From contig OX579635.1 in the NCBI GenBank assembly GCA_951230915.1, positions 38,936,001-39,000,000 on the forward strand: a stretch of 64,000 bases of DNA. The letters run 5' to 3'. Below, piece after piece: positions 50,613 through 62,191 of this stretch; the stretch's first letter is position 1; the number at the start of each line of letters is the position of its first letter. The position numbers and the translations under genes were made by a program. The DNA is from Antitrichia curtipendula (Eukaryota > Streptophyta > Bryopsida > Hypnales > Leucodontaceae). Below the pieces are notes generated by a model that was not told where the DNA came from, did not search any database, and saw nothing but the letters and a program-made list of their open reading frames with translations.

Positions 50613-51700
50613 TTGAACCCCTAGATGATCAAGACCATTTTTCTATGAAAAAACACTCAAAACTACCCCTACTTTTGCGTTCATTGAAATTTTTAATATA
50701 ATATTTTTTTAAATCTAAACATAGGATCTTAGTAAATTTATAGAAGAAGAAGTGGTAAATTTTTGGTGACATTTGATTGTACTAGGAAATGAAAGATGTA
50801 TATGCATTTGTAGAGAAAATTTTTTTTTTTCACTGTGCCACATAATTTCAATTACCTTTGACCATTGATTTTGGCAAATTTTTCCGCAATAGATTTTGAA
50901 TTTAAAAATCCATCATATTTAACATGATGTTATTCATGTCTCTAAAAAGTTTTAAGCCTCCAAATGACGTGGAGCACATCCCAAAAAATCTTGCAATGCA
51001 ACAATGTCCAAAAGTTCACAATGCACAACATTATTTTTCAAGCACATTTGCCACCACATATTTTTGAAACATGAAAATCTGAATGGAGGGTCAAAAGATA
51101 TACCAATGCTTTCCGAGGTCATAGTTTTTTTTGGAAAAAAACAAATCCTCTATTTTCTATAGAATTTAGAAGGACAATGTAAATAATATATAGGCTAAAG
51201 CTTTGGGCAAGCTTTGGAAAATGGATTCACCTAGGTTCTTGGTCTATTCCTGCTTTGTTCTTGCTTATTCTCCTACATTGGGAACTCTAAGCTTGCCCTT
51301 CTTCAACCACCTTCTTTCATGGCATAAAGGCTTAGGCATGCCATGGTCTTTAAATTCTAGGGGCTTTGATATGCTAAAGATTTGGCCAATGGTCCTAACC
51401 CTTCATCCACTACCCACCCCAACCTTTGTCCTTTGACTAGGATAGCCTTTGCATCTGTCCCTCGCCTTAGTCAATCAAACATTGGTAGCCTAACCTGCCC
51501 TTTGAGTTGAAGTTTGCCTAAACCTCCCCATAACTTCTTCGTCCAATATAGAATTGAAACAAAAATTATATATTCACATAGCTTTTGCAAAATACACGTC
51601 TTCAAAAAGTTTTAAGAAAATCAAGTACAAATTCAGCTCATAGGAACCTACCCAAACTCCAATTTGTGCCCGAAGGGAACAATGATTTTTTAGGGGTTAA
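50613..51700 (+). mobile_element. TTAA-bounded repeat, family B copy 3
   Basis: The left end is TTGAACCCCTAGATG (TTAA mutated by one base) and the right end is TTTTTTAGGGGTTAA. The interior keeps family B landmarks in order: ACACTCAAAACTACC, then ATAGGATCTTAG, and at the right GGAACCTACCCAAACTCC and CCCGAAGGGAACAA. A segment at about 51180-51530 is not shared with the other copies and may be a later insertion. Confidence 0.7.
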
Positions 51701-52466
51701 TTATCTTTCATTTTATAATAATGTTACCAACCTCGATAGTATATGAATAAAGAGATGTTTATATATCTCTAGACATATTAAACTAGATACTTTGTTTATT
51801 TATTTTTTGCACTTTCCAAATGGCACCTAGATGTCGAGTTAGTACACAAAAGTAAGTGTTAAACTAATAAAGAAGTGTCACATTTTAAGTTTGAAATTTC
51901 ACTGTTCCCAAGTCCGTTCCCCGTTCCCATTGCTTCAAGCGCTTCCACCAAGCCTCATGCACTCAACCAGTCAACCATACCCTAATTTCACGACATCGCC
52001 GAGAATAGATTGAACATGTCAACAGTGCTTTCCAGAAATTCGGACACGCTCCAAGAGTCTCGTCGATCCTCCGAGGAAGCTGAATTGCTGAATCGCAAAA
52101 CCTAGAATTACATCAACCGTGCCATCTTTTTTCAGATTTCAGGATTTTCAGGTTCCTTTTCTCACAATTGAGTGAACAAACGATGGCTGCGCGGGCGTTC
52201 TTTTACGTTTAGGATTTAAGTGAGCGGCAGGAGTACTAGGGTTAGAGTGATTGCAAGGGGAGCTTGAAATTTATTGTTGAGGAGAGAAATCGATGGACTG
52301 TGAATCGTTGGAGTGGTTGAGTCCCTGCCTTCTGGGGGTTTTGTTGCGGAAAACGGCGTTCGGTAGAAACCGTACCATCTGGTCTTGTAGTGGTAGAGGT
52401 ATCAAGGAATAACATTTCGTTGAATCGGTAGATTGAGCTCGAAGGTGATTCTTGAAGCCAGCCGCA
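51701..52466 (+). promoter_or_regulatory. Upstream region of SAT32/IFRD
   Basis: Base composition becomes less AT-rich from about 51900, consistent with promoter and leader of the gene starting at 52467. No specific element is assigned. Confidence 0.35.
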
Positions 52467-55400
52467 ATGGCAAGAAGTAAGTGATTTGGTTCACGTATTG
52501 CCTTTATTTTTGACGTGGTTTATTCTGTGTTCTCTAAGTCCCGAGCCTGAATTATTCAGTATTCGACTGTGCGAGACCTTACGAAACGGGTTTTTTCCTG
52601 TGTTTTAGTTTCTCGAGTAGTCATGTTCCTATCGTGGGAGATACTTGAAATTGAGTAGAGGAGCTGTTATGTTTGTATCGTGAGATCGTGTTTACTGGAA
52701 AACGTTCCCGTTCTCATAAATTTTTAGATTGCCTTACACTGCGTTCTTTTTTAATTTTGGTATCAAAAGACTCTATTCTTGAGATTGTAAAAGAAGTTCG
52801 CATGGAATGATTGAAAAATGCTAGAAAATTTTAATATTTTTTTGCTGGATAAGCAAAACGGGGATCGAGAACATTCCATTTTCCCGTAATCTAGTTCTGA
52901 GGTTTTGGTGTACATGTTTTGAGGTCTTTGCGGTTGGTCTTGTTTTCTAATATAATGAGAATCGCCCGACTGCAGGTAGGCTACAACGCAAAGTTGCCCG
53001 AGGAGATGAGAATGGTGGCGATGGTTATGATTCGCTCTACTCCTTGTACTCTGAGACTCGCTGGTCGGACGGAAATCCCAATATGGCAGGCAATATGGCA
53101 GAGGAGGTGCAGAGCGACAATTCCGAACTGGAAAAATCCCTGGACGCCCTCTACGAGAAAAGGTGTTGACGATGCCTTCTTTTGCAGCAGTAACTGTGAG
53201 AAGTACGCAGCGACTTTAAACAGCTGAAATTATGTAACTGATGTATTTGACGTGCGTTTATGTGAAGGGCTGCAACAAGGGAAGCTGGGCTGAGGGACCT
53301 CATAAGAATATTGTCGCGTGAGGTTCTGACGAGCTACATCGCAAATAAGTAAGCTTTGATCGTGACCTTAACGCTGTTGAATGTGAGGATAGATTGTCAT
53401 CTCCTGAACCTTATTGAGTCTTCTGTGTGAAAGTAAAATTCAAATTTGTGGCTTGCAGGTATGAGACTTTGGCACACCAAATTCTTGCTTGCATGAAGAA
53501 GGGAGGGTCGTCGGAGATGACTCTAGCAGCTCGAGCTTTGGGTTGGTTTCTAATCTCTTCACTCAGTTGATGATTTTATGCACTCTAAATGAAATAAGAT
53601 AAAGAGTTCATGGTCACATTTATCTGTAATAGTCACATCAAGTCGGCGTGTATGGACTATTGAGATATGGCCATTGACAAGTTTCCACCCTCTTTCAAGA
53701 ATGGTACCAGCTTCGTGACGTATGGTAACTTGTGGATGCCGTTCCTTCAGTTGTCGAAGATGTGGGAGTGCATGGAAGAACTGTATTGGGATGTAATGCT
53801 TGAGCAAAATGGAACTATCATTATACCATTCTTGACTACGGTGTTCGACTGTTTAATCAGGGGATTTCTGTGTTCTGTTGTAGGGTAGCTTCAGAATGCT
53901 GAGGGTTACATTCTTTGTATACTCCCTATAGTAGTTGATTAGGCCTGCGATTTAGTAGGTTACCTGTTTTTTAAGTGAAATCAGTTGTATCCTTTTGTTT
54001 CTACTTACGTTTTTGTAATCGTGAACCTGAATTTGTTGACCCATGTTCTTGTTATTTTCTAATGTTCTAATGGCCAATGGCAGGGTTGTTGGTCTTAACG
54101 CTTGGGGCTGGTGATGCGACATTGCGAGTGAAGGAAGAGGTTGAACAGTGCCTGCTGAAAGCTGCCAAACTGGCATCTGCCTCTAGTGCCAGAGTAGCTG
54201 TAAGTTTTTGCCATTCTGAACCCTTGTCATGTTTTAGACATACAATGCTGTTAGTTTTGGACTTCTTTTAATGCATTTTACATTGAATGGGCAGGCCTTG
54301 GATGCAGTGGCGATCGTAACTTTTGTTTGCAATGTCGCCCAAGATACGAAGGATGCAATGACGTTCCTGTGGCAAATCATTTGTCACAATGCTCATGACG
54401 ATCAGGTATATAGTTGCGACCGTCCTTCCAGGAATGACACCTCGATGAATTATTAATTACGTCCAAGGAACTTTGAATACTTGTCACCGGTCCTCACGTT
54501 TGGTAGCAATTCTCGACTGCAAATTATCCAACATGTAATCTGTGCTTGGATGAATGTAGTTTGTTGTATTCACTGGAAGCTTAGTTCTGTCACTGATGCC
54601 ATAGTTGCTGGAATTACTCCCTCCAGTATTCCTAGTTGAGATTTGAGGTTCTAAACAGTTCTTTCATGATGTTGCAGAAACTAATGGTTCAAAAGCCGCC
54701 GAATGCTGTAATAGCAGCAGCATTATCAGGATGGACTCTGCTGTTGTCTAGCTTACCTTCCTACCTGATCTCCGAACCCCTTTTGGTCTCGTAAGTTCAT
54801 GTTCGATTTTGTGACATTTATGAATATCATTACGGTTTTGTTCGTGAAGTACTTAGGTCAGGAGAGTCTTGCCAGTGTTATCTATGTCGCTCGAGACCAT
54901 TTGCTGATATCATGCCATTCGTCACACTATGCTGGATGTCGACTGTATCGAGTTTGATCGTATTTACTTATGTTTTCCTGACTTGGACCAAGCAGTACCC
55001 TAGCACCTCATGCACGCACATATCTAGACTGAGAGTCAATAGTCTCTGCAACTGATTCTTGCTCAATTTCCATTTCTCCCAGGAGTCTCCCAGTTTTATC
55101 TTCGTTATTGCAAAGTCCCGACCTGGCAGTGCGCAAAGCAGCGGGCGAGGCAGCTGCCACGCTTTACGAGACAGCTCCTGACTGCACCGATGCAGAGAAT
55201 GGTAACGCAGAGACTTTGGTTGGCGAGGTAGAAACCGATGAGCACCTGTCAATAGTGTCTGAGGATGCCAAAGATGTGACAAAAGAGCAAGTGATGCAAG
55301 AAGTGTTGCATGAGATGAAGAATTTATCAGTTGATAGTAGTAAGAAATTTCAGACTCGGAAAGAACGGGTTGTTCAGCGCAAGTCATTTCGTCAGCTTCT

Positions 55401-57402
55401 GACGACTTTGGATGTAAGTTGATATGGGCCTGGGATATGTTGTTGTACGAGTAGTACTGTATTCTCTGACATCCTTGTTGCCTGCGTCTCAAAGAGAAAT
55501 CACGTTCTGTTGACTCCTTCAGCTAATATTGTTTATGTTCTTTGGATTGGTTGCAATAGTGGTAGTCACAGCTTGTTCACCGTGATGGTGAACAATGAAC
55601 AATGAACAATGGAAAGTGCTTTTAGGGGCCAATGAGAAGTGACAAATATTGAACAAGCCGTGACCACCCTTTTAGTTCAAATGTTGAGAATGAACAATGG
55701 AGGATGGATAATGGCGAGATGGACGGATGTAATTGAAAGTTAAGAGAACAAAGGAATAATCTTAGCGGAACATTGATTGTTCACTCCCAACATCCACCTC
55801 CGGAGGTGGATGTTGGGAGTGAACAATCAATGTTCCGCTATGAATATTCCGTCGAAAGCAAGCCAACCCTACACCGCCACCACTTCAATGTTCATTGTTC
55901 ACCATCACGGTGAACAAGCTGTGACTACCACTAATGTAATCGCTGAGGTCATGTTTCATTCTCCCGACTTTTGGACTCAAGCCCTGGTTGGTTGTTTTAG
56001 GATGGAGTCCCTCGTGAAGTGAAAGTTAAGATCCCAGAATGTAAGGTGTTGATCATCAACACCTGGAGTGATACTGTACAGGTTAGTGCCACCTTTTAGC
56101 TGGTAGTTTTTTTCTTGAATATGGTCAACTGATTCGATCTTGCGGAACGCTTTCTATCATTGGGGTTTTGCATTCCGTTATTTACTTACTTGATAGTTGA
56201 AACCCTGTAACGACTTTCAGAAGCTATAGATTTAAGTATTTTCTATTTAAATTGTGTGTCGAATGAACTTGTTTTGAATTGCAGTTGAACAGGCTCAAGC
56301 ATTATCTTGGGGATTCAGGGTTTCAAGCTCACATGCAGGTTTGCATCCTACCTTTATTATTGCCTCCTTTTGCTTACTTCTGATCAAGTTTTCTTTTGTT
56401 GCAACATCTCATACCAGTGAATTATAAAGTTCATGAACTATGCCAAGTTTTGTTTGCATTTTGAAATGCGCGAGGTTTATGGTCACTGGCAACACTCGAT
56501 CTTGTTGAGTATAGTTGTGTAGTAGCAGCTTGAGGAGCGGATGTGAGTTTTGATCAATTGGTTTGGTTCGGTCCTCAGTGTTCCTTTGAACTGGCCTTTC
56601 ATCACCTGGTTGATATCTTTTTACATTCCCCAATTCAGCGACGCTCTTGTGAATTGGAGAATGCGCTCTTGTGCACTGGTCGAAGCAGATGTGTGTTTGT
56701 TTCCTTGGGTCCTCCGGACATGTGGCTCCCGCCTTGAGCCCTGATTTTGCGCTTGGAGTTTTCAGCTTATGTGGGACTCATTCCATGGTTGTGTGAGCAG
56801 GGCAATACCCTTCTTCAAGAGATATTTAAGGTTGAATTGGAGGGAAATCGTGTGCGTGTTCGTGATTTGAAGCTGAACCAAGTTGAAAAGGTACTTATGT
56901 TCAAATTTAGACCATGTTTTGATCTGTTTTTGTAGGAGTGATCAGCAAAGCCTGGCATCTTTGCTCCGATTGTGAAGTGATTCGTAGCTTTGATTTGGTG
57001 ATCCCATTGCAGTATGTTAAATTTTTCTGTTGCTCCAAAAGTTCCTGGCTTCGTTGCTTGTAAATCTTATAACAGTGAGCTTTGGGATGGGGTTTAATGA
57101 CAAACGATTTCTCGGTGCAGAGAATGCTGTTTTCACCAAATTCTGTGGCAAGCAAGGCGCGGACAAAAAACCTGAACCGCACGCGACTTTCAAAGCAGGT
57201 GAGACTTTGGTGCACCTCTGGATTAGTAATTGTGCCGAGAAAACTTACTTTCCAGAAATCTGTTTTCGGTGCTCTGCTGGGCACATTCAATCCACCGCTC
57301 TATTGAATGACATTAGTGATCAATTCTGAGAATGTTTGGGTGTTGGTTTTGCAGGCCAAGAAAGCGGCCTCTTTCAATGTGAACGGCCATGAAAGTGACT
57401 AA
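52467..57402 (+). CDS. SAT32: SAT32 / interferon-related developmental regulator (IFRD) family protein
   Basis: Thirteen exons with GT-AG introns and consistent phases: 52467-52476, 52976-53162, 53268-53348, 53459-53541, 54084-54199, 54295-54405, 54678-54790, 55083-55413, 56001-56081, 56285-56338, 56801-56890, 57121-57198 and 57355-57402 (TAA), giving 460 aa. Diagnostic stretches are SLDALYEKRAATREAGL, QILACMKKGGSSEMTLAARA, LDAVAIVTFVCNV, AVRKAAGEAAATLYE, RKSFRQLLTTLDDG and VLIINTWSDTVQLNRLK. These match plant IFRD proteins such as Arabidopsis SAT32 (salt tolerance), which have an N-terminal IFRD/ARM-like region and a conserved C-terminal IFRD motif. The usual role is transcriptional co-regulation in the nucleus; the function here is inferred. 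The coding sequence looks intact. Intron 8 carries a palindromic element. Confidence 0.93.
55558..55932. mobile_element. Nested-palindrome element in SAT32 intron 8, 375 bp
   Basis: Terminal inverted repeats of about 42 bp start AGTGGTAGTCACAGC and end with the reverse complement; AAT is duplicated on both sides (55555-55557 and 55933-55935). Each arm contains its own small palindrome (TTGTTCACC, then GTGAT, then GGTGAACAA). Near the centre, 55763-55840 is a perfect 78 bp palindrome. The transposon superfamily is unclear; 3 bp duplications occur in CACTA and PIF/Harbinger elements but the termini fit neither well. Confidence 0.8.
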
Positions 57403-57840
57403 TTCATTATTATATGGATTCTTCCATTGCATTTCCATTGTTGCATTAATTCGTCTCCCGTGATGTCCTTAATGAGGTAGCAATTTGCCTCGGGACTTTT
57501 CAATAATATCAGCTCATGAAGTAACGTGTTTTTTTTTTGGTCAGTTATTGGTAATGTACTACTTTAGTTTTATTTGTAACGTATATTATTTTGGCTAATA
57601 ATCGTCCCCAACTACAACTTGTAGCTAGGGATCAAGATAGAATCCAGTAACTTAGATTGGTTTGCAACATCGGCCAGCTGCATTTCTTCGCACTCATATG
57701 TATAATAATTCAATAACAATTGAAAGTACCACTACAGAATAGGAGTGTGGCCTGATACTTCAAATTCTGTTGTCAGTGATTAATCCCCGTACATTCTTTG
57801 CACTCAAATTATGTGTTTTTCCAACAATTTCGTCCAATTA

Positions 57841-59014
57841 TTAAGGTAGATGGCTCAAAAAGTGACCCTCTTCTTCAAACAGCCCTGTAGGGAGCTCTTA
57901 AATGGAAAGTAAATGGTTCTATAATGGACTCCCAACTTCTCTTAGTGCATGCATGGTGTTGCATAATTAACTTTGGAGTGCTTTGACGTCCAATTTCTGA
58001 ATGATGAATAGATTCATGTTCTTGTTTCTTGCTTGTTGCTTGATGCTTAATGAAAGTCATCCTAGTTTGTGGAGATATTTTATCAAATTCTTGTCCTATC
58101 TATAAGTTGGATTTGGTTGGATTTGGTGTTATTAGAGCACATATTTTTCTAAAATTACAAATGTGGAAGTATGTCAAGTGGTTGGCTAAGCCAAAATTGC
58201 ATTGATTCTAATTCAAAAGTGGATTTGCAAAAATGAAGTCATAGATGTAAAGACCACAAAAAACTTCGAAAGATCAACATGCCAAGAGAAACTCCTTTCA
58301 AATCCATTCCAATAAGTTTCACTTGAAATTTTTTTTGCTTGTAATTGAATTTTGAAGGAGTTTTAAAATTTCCTTTCAAAATTCATAAAAAAAATATTGG
58401 TCATAGCATAGGTGAATCTAACTATACAGATGGAATCTAAAATTCAAAGCCCACAACTTTCATTTCTATATCATTCAATTTCAAATTATTCTTTCAAATA
58501 GTACTTTATAATGATGTTTTCAAATCGTCAATTTTGGAGAAGACTTTGGACGTTTAGGGATTAAGGGTTGTCAATGGATGGAATGAGAGCTAGGGAGGGG
58601 CCATTTCAAAGCCAAGGGTGTGTCCACTTAACTTTTCTAAATGGGAATTGATTGCCCAATTGCCTTCTTACAATTGTTAAAAGAATATAGGGTCTGTTTA
58701 AGTTTAGTAAGGGTTGCATTTAGGATCCCTGTGTATTATTTTTTGAATACTGTAGTGTTTGTTTTTGGTCAAGCCATATCTTTTTTCAAATTGCACATGT
58801 GTGAGTTTTGCAAGGCCTAGGATCACAAATAGGTGCCTACGACAAAATTCTTTGGAAATTCATAAATGTTCCAAAAATTATGAAACCACTTATATTAGAT
58901 TCTATATTAATTTTTCTTCAAGTGAAAAATAAGGAAAAACATTTTTAGACATTTGAAACCCATCAAAAAGGCCCAACAACCTTTAAAGGGTCACTTTTTG
59001 AGCCACCTACCTTA
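57841..59014. mobile_element. Inverted-repeat element with TTAA-like flanks, about 1.17 kb
   Basis: The left end reads TTAAGGTAGATGGCTCAAAA and continues AGTGACCCT; the right end is its reverse complement with one difference, next to TTAC. The terminal repeat is about 28 bp. The interior is AT-rich and noncoding. It may be another TTAA-targeting family, but the right TTAA is imperfect. Confidence 0.6.
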
Positions 59015-59129
59015 CTTTACAACGCATTGACTCTTGCTCTTTGAATGGGTGCTTAGAGTGCCTTGGTAGATTTTATGGAAGTGGAAGTGAGTATAGGAGG
59101 AGGCTTGAAAATAGTTCGGGCAATAAGAA

Positions 59130-59361
59130 CACTACAAGAGGAAGGGGTGTTTTAAGTATAGTCCTAGAGATAACATTTTAAGTAATGACCTTTTTAGGAG
59201 ATTTTCAATAAGAAATTACAAGATATTTGTGTCTTTCTAGTAAAATTTTACTAGAAAGACACAAATATCTTGTAATTTCTTATTGAAAATCTCCTAAAAA
59301 GGTCATTACTTAAAATGTTATCTCTAGGACTATACTTAAAACACCCCTTTCTCTTGTAGTG
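59130..59361. mobile_element. CACTA-type perfect hairpin MITE, 232 bp
   Basis: Starts CACTACAAGAG and ends CTCTTGTAGTG, with GAA duplicated on both sides (59127-59129 and 59362-59364). The halves are almost exactly complementary, with arms of about 115 bp meeting at AGTAAAATTTTACT. The near-identity of the arms suggests recent origin. Its transcript would fold into one long hairpin. Confidence 0.92.
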
Positions 59362-60409
59362 GAACCACCCTTTTAGAAGTCATGTAAACAGAAGACCAAA
59401 TTATGTGTAATGACCAAAAATGGTCCTTTGTGCATGGTTTTAGAATACTAATGACGTGAAAAGGGTGTTTACTCATAATTGTTACTATGTAAGGAATCCT
59501 ACAATTCAGTTTACTAACAACACCATATTTAAGTTTTTAATTATTAGCGGCATTGTAATGAAGTTCTTAATTGTCAAGCTTTATTGTTTTTAGGCTATAC
59601 ATGTGTATGTCTTCATTTTGAGTCTTCAAAGTGGATATTTTCAGCACTCACATGAACACATTAAGCATTCAGTGAATCAATTTCTGCACTTCCTTGGCTC
59701 TATTAAAAGGCATGCTTCAATTCATCACAGTTGTAGCCTATGAACATTAACAGGGACCTACCCACCTCACTCTTTGAAAAATCATATTTTATTCAAGTCA
59801 AGTTAGAAAATAAAAATGAAAATTTTCACTAATGTGTGCCTCATTTCTGTGTCTCCCTCAATAATGTACGGAAATTTTGGGACCACCCATTTTTGCATAG
59901 AGCTCTTTTTTCCCTGAGATGCACCATTTATCATCACTGTCATGGTCTTAGTGGGACTTTCAACACAGAATTAGACATTTTTGCACTTGGTCAAGTGCAC
60001 TCTTTTACGCACAATTGAAGGCTCATAATCAACAACTTCTAAAAAAATTTGGTACCCCTCATTTTTCAAAATTGCATACTTTCAAGTCCTCTATGTACTA
60101 ATTTTTATGGATTTTTTTTACCTTTATATAATACCATAACATGATTTTAGTACATTTTTTTAGCCTATTGCACTTGCACAATAACCAAAAGTGTAGTCAC
60201 TTACACAATTCCTCATAAAATTAATAAAACACTTGAAAGAAGTTCTTGACCTCTTTTTTTTTATTCATTTACTGTGTTGTATATAGAATATGCATAGCAT
60301 AGTACACATACCAACACATTGTCTCATTCTCTAATACACACACATATAAACACGTTGTTCTTCTAAACATACCACTCTTATGTTTACGCACATTGCCTCG
60401 TATATTTAT
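59362..60409. other. AT-rich intergenic DNA
   Basis: No gene or element recognised; it includes the 3' flank of the minus-strand frame ending at 60410. Confidence 0.45.
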
Positions 60410-61228
60410 TTATGGCACTTCTTCTTTTGGTGTTTGAACCACTCGTACTGTTGACTGTATCTGCTCCTCCACTTTTGTTCCAATAGTTGAGTCTATGTTT
60501 GTTTCCAAGCATTGACCACTATTTAGAGACTGCAATAATGGAAATGTAGAATCTAATACCCTTTCTGCCCTTGCATTTGCTGTTGGCGTCAATGTTCCCT
60601 CAGATATTGTAGGAGACATGGTTGTTGTTTCCAGAATTGAAGTGAACGGTTCATAGGTGTATCGTCCTTCTTGACCGATTCGCTTGTATCGAATGCGCTC
60701 CCTATCATAAAAATAACCGTCTTCATCTTCAGTCAAGTTCGAGAACTCCAAAATAGTGAATGCTGAGAATCCTGATGTAGGCTCCAGTGATGTTGCTGCA
60801 CTTCCATTTCTTGCACCTGTTACATCTGTGTGAACTTCTACACTCTGCAAAATAATTGGAACTGCTATGTGTCCAGAGGTAGAATCCAAAGCTCTACCCT
60901 CTATATCACTAGGAACTACAGTTGTCACTTCTTCCAATGTTGCTGGAAAAAAAGACGTTGGTTGTAAGTTCTCTATGACCGGATAGTACTTGTATCGTCC
61001 TGCTTCTCTTGTTCTCTGGTATCGTACGTTCTTCCCATCATAGAAAAATCCGTCTTCGCTTTGTGTCAAACTCATGGAATCCAATACTGTAAATGCTGAC
61101 ATAGGTTCCATTGATCTTGTTCCACCTTCAATTATTCCAATGTTCACTTCAACCCCCTCTTCTTCTATGTTCTCCACATCCTCTACAACATTAGAAGGAA
61201 TGAAATCGGGATCTACTTCCATCTCGTC
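60410..61228 (-). CDS. Unknown protein, segment 3 with an internal duplication
   Basis: This is again in the same phase, right after the second TAG (DEMEVDPDFIPSN), and ends with TAA at 60412-60410. There is an ATG two codons in, at 61222, so it could be a separate 270 aa frame. It is acidic and Ser/Thr-rich. A unit is repeated with an offset of 111 residues: SAFTVLDSMSLT with DGFFYDGKNVRYQR and GRYKYYP, then SAFTILEFSNLT with DGYFYDRERIRYKR and GRYTYEP. I do not recognise the domain. Confidence 0.55.
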   Translation of the reverse strand, partial: DEMEVDPDFIPSNVVEDVENIEEEGVEVNIGIIEGGTRSMEPMSAFTVLDSMSLTQSEDGFFYDGKNVRYQRTREAGRYKYYPVIENLQPTSFFPATLEEVTTVVPSDIEGRALDSTSGHIAVPIILQSVEVHTDVTGARNGSAATSLEPTSGFSAFTILEFSNLTEDEDGYFYDRERIRYKRIGQEGRYTYEPFTSILETTTMSPTISEGTLTPTANARAERVLDSTFPLLQSLNSGQCLETNIDSTIGTKVEEQIQSTVRVVQTPKEEVP

Positions 61229-62191
61229 CTATCCTTCTTGTGCTCTACGAGAGTTACCTACAGAATAGATATCAGAGGAACCTAAACTTCGACCACCACT
61301 GGGTAATTCGTCTGAGTGTCGACGCATAGGATCATTATCCTCGTTGCTCGAAAGAGATGCTGCCGAATCAATTGTTGTCTGCTTTCTCTTCTTCCTATTA
61401 TTTTTGCGTTGTGTCACATGAAATCTCTCGTCATGTTCAGAAGGACCAACATCTAGCACATTCTCTTCAACATTCAACTCTTGTTGCATTTGACGTTCTG
61501 CAGACCTATCCACACTATTCACCATCTCCATCTTGTCTCCATACATCAACCGTAAGGTGTTGTATACAAACTGCGTTCTAGATGACGCACCTTCCATGAT
61601 AATGATGTCATTGCCTACAAAACCAAATTCCAAAAATGTAGGCACCGCCACCGTTATCACCAATGTTACCAATCCCCAATTCGGTGGTAGTAACATGTCC
61701 ACGATCTTCTTCAGCTCCGACGGTGTCCTCTCGAACTTGTCTTCAACTCGTGGTACTATTTCTGTAGTCCATGAGTCTACAAACATCACTTGCAAATTTT
61801 GAATGCTCCTCGGTAAGTTGTCCACTGGTGAACACTCACTTGGACACTGCATGATGATTACTACATCCCCTACTGGTTGCACTTTCACTTCTCTTTGGTC
61901 ACCATGACCAAGATCATGCATATATACAGGAACTGTTTCCTTCTGAAACGTCCACGTACCACGAATATACGTGCACCCTTCTGGCAATGCCATTTTCGAT
62001 TTCAAGGGTTCATCAAAGTATAAGCCTGGGGGCAACAACAACACCGCGTTCCACCTTAAAATTGAAGACATCCACATTTGCAAATGTTGAAACACTTTGC
62101 CGTAGTCTTCATCTATCCAAGCCTTGTCTTCTCCTTCAGAACCTCCACGCCTGCAATCAAAAATCCATAGACACGGTTTTCCCAACTCAAC
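61229..62191 (-). CDS. Unknown protein, segment 2 (same phase, between two TAG codons)
   Basis: This continues segment 1 in the same reading phase directly after the TAG, with no ATG at its start (VELGKPCLWIFDCRRGG), and runs 320 codons to a second TAG at 61231-61229. It has a hydrophobic, well-structured middle (SILRWNAVLLLPPGLYF; VGDVVIIMQCP; LLPPNWGLVTLVITVAVP; GNDIIIMEGASSRTQFVY) and a basic, Ser-rich tail (RKNNRKKRKQT). The alternating beta-like segments and PPNWG could belong to a degenerate methyltransferase-type fold, which is speculation. A TAG separates it from segment 1, so it is either a pseudogene part, a readthrough product or a mis-assembled exon. Confidence 0.55.
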   Translation of the reverse strand, partial: VELGKPCLWIFDCRRGGSEGEDKAWIDEDYGKVFQHLQMWMSSILRWNAVLLLPPGLYFDEPLKSKMALPEGCTYIRGTWTFQKETVPVYMHDLGHGDQREVKVQPVGDVVIIMQCPSECSPVDNLPRSIQNLQVMFVDSWTTEIVPRVEDKFERTPSELKKIVDMLLPPNWGLVTLVITVAVPTFLEFGFVGNDIIIMEGASSRTQFVYNTLRLMYGDKMEMVNSVDRSAERQMQQELNVEENVLDVGPSEHDERFHVTQRKNNRKKRKQTTIDSAASLSSNEDNDPMRRHSDELPSGGRSLGSSDIYSVGNSRRAQEG

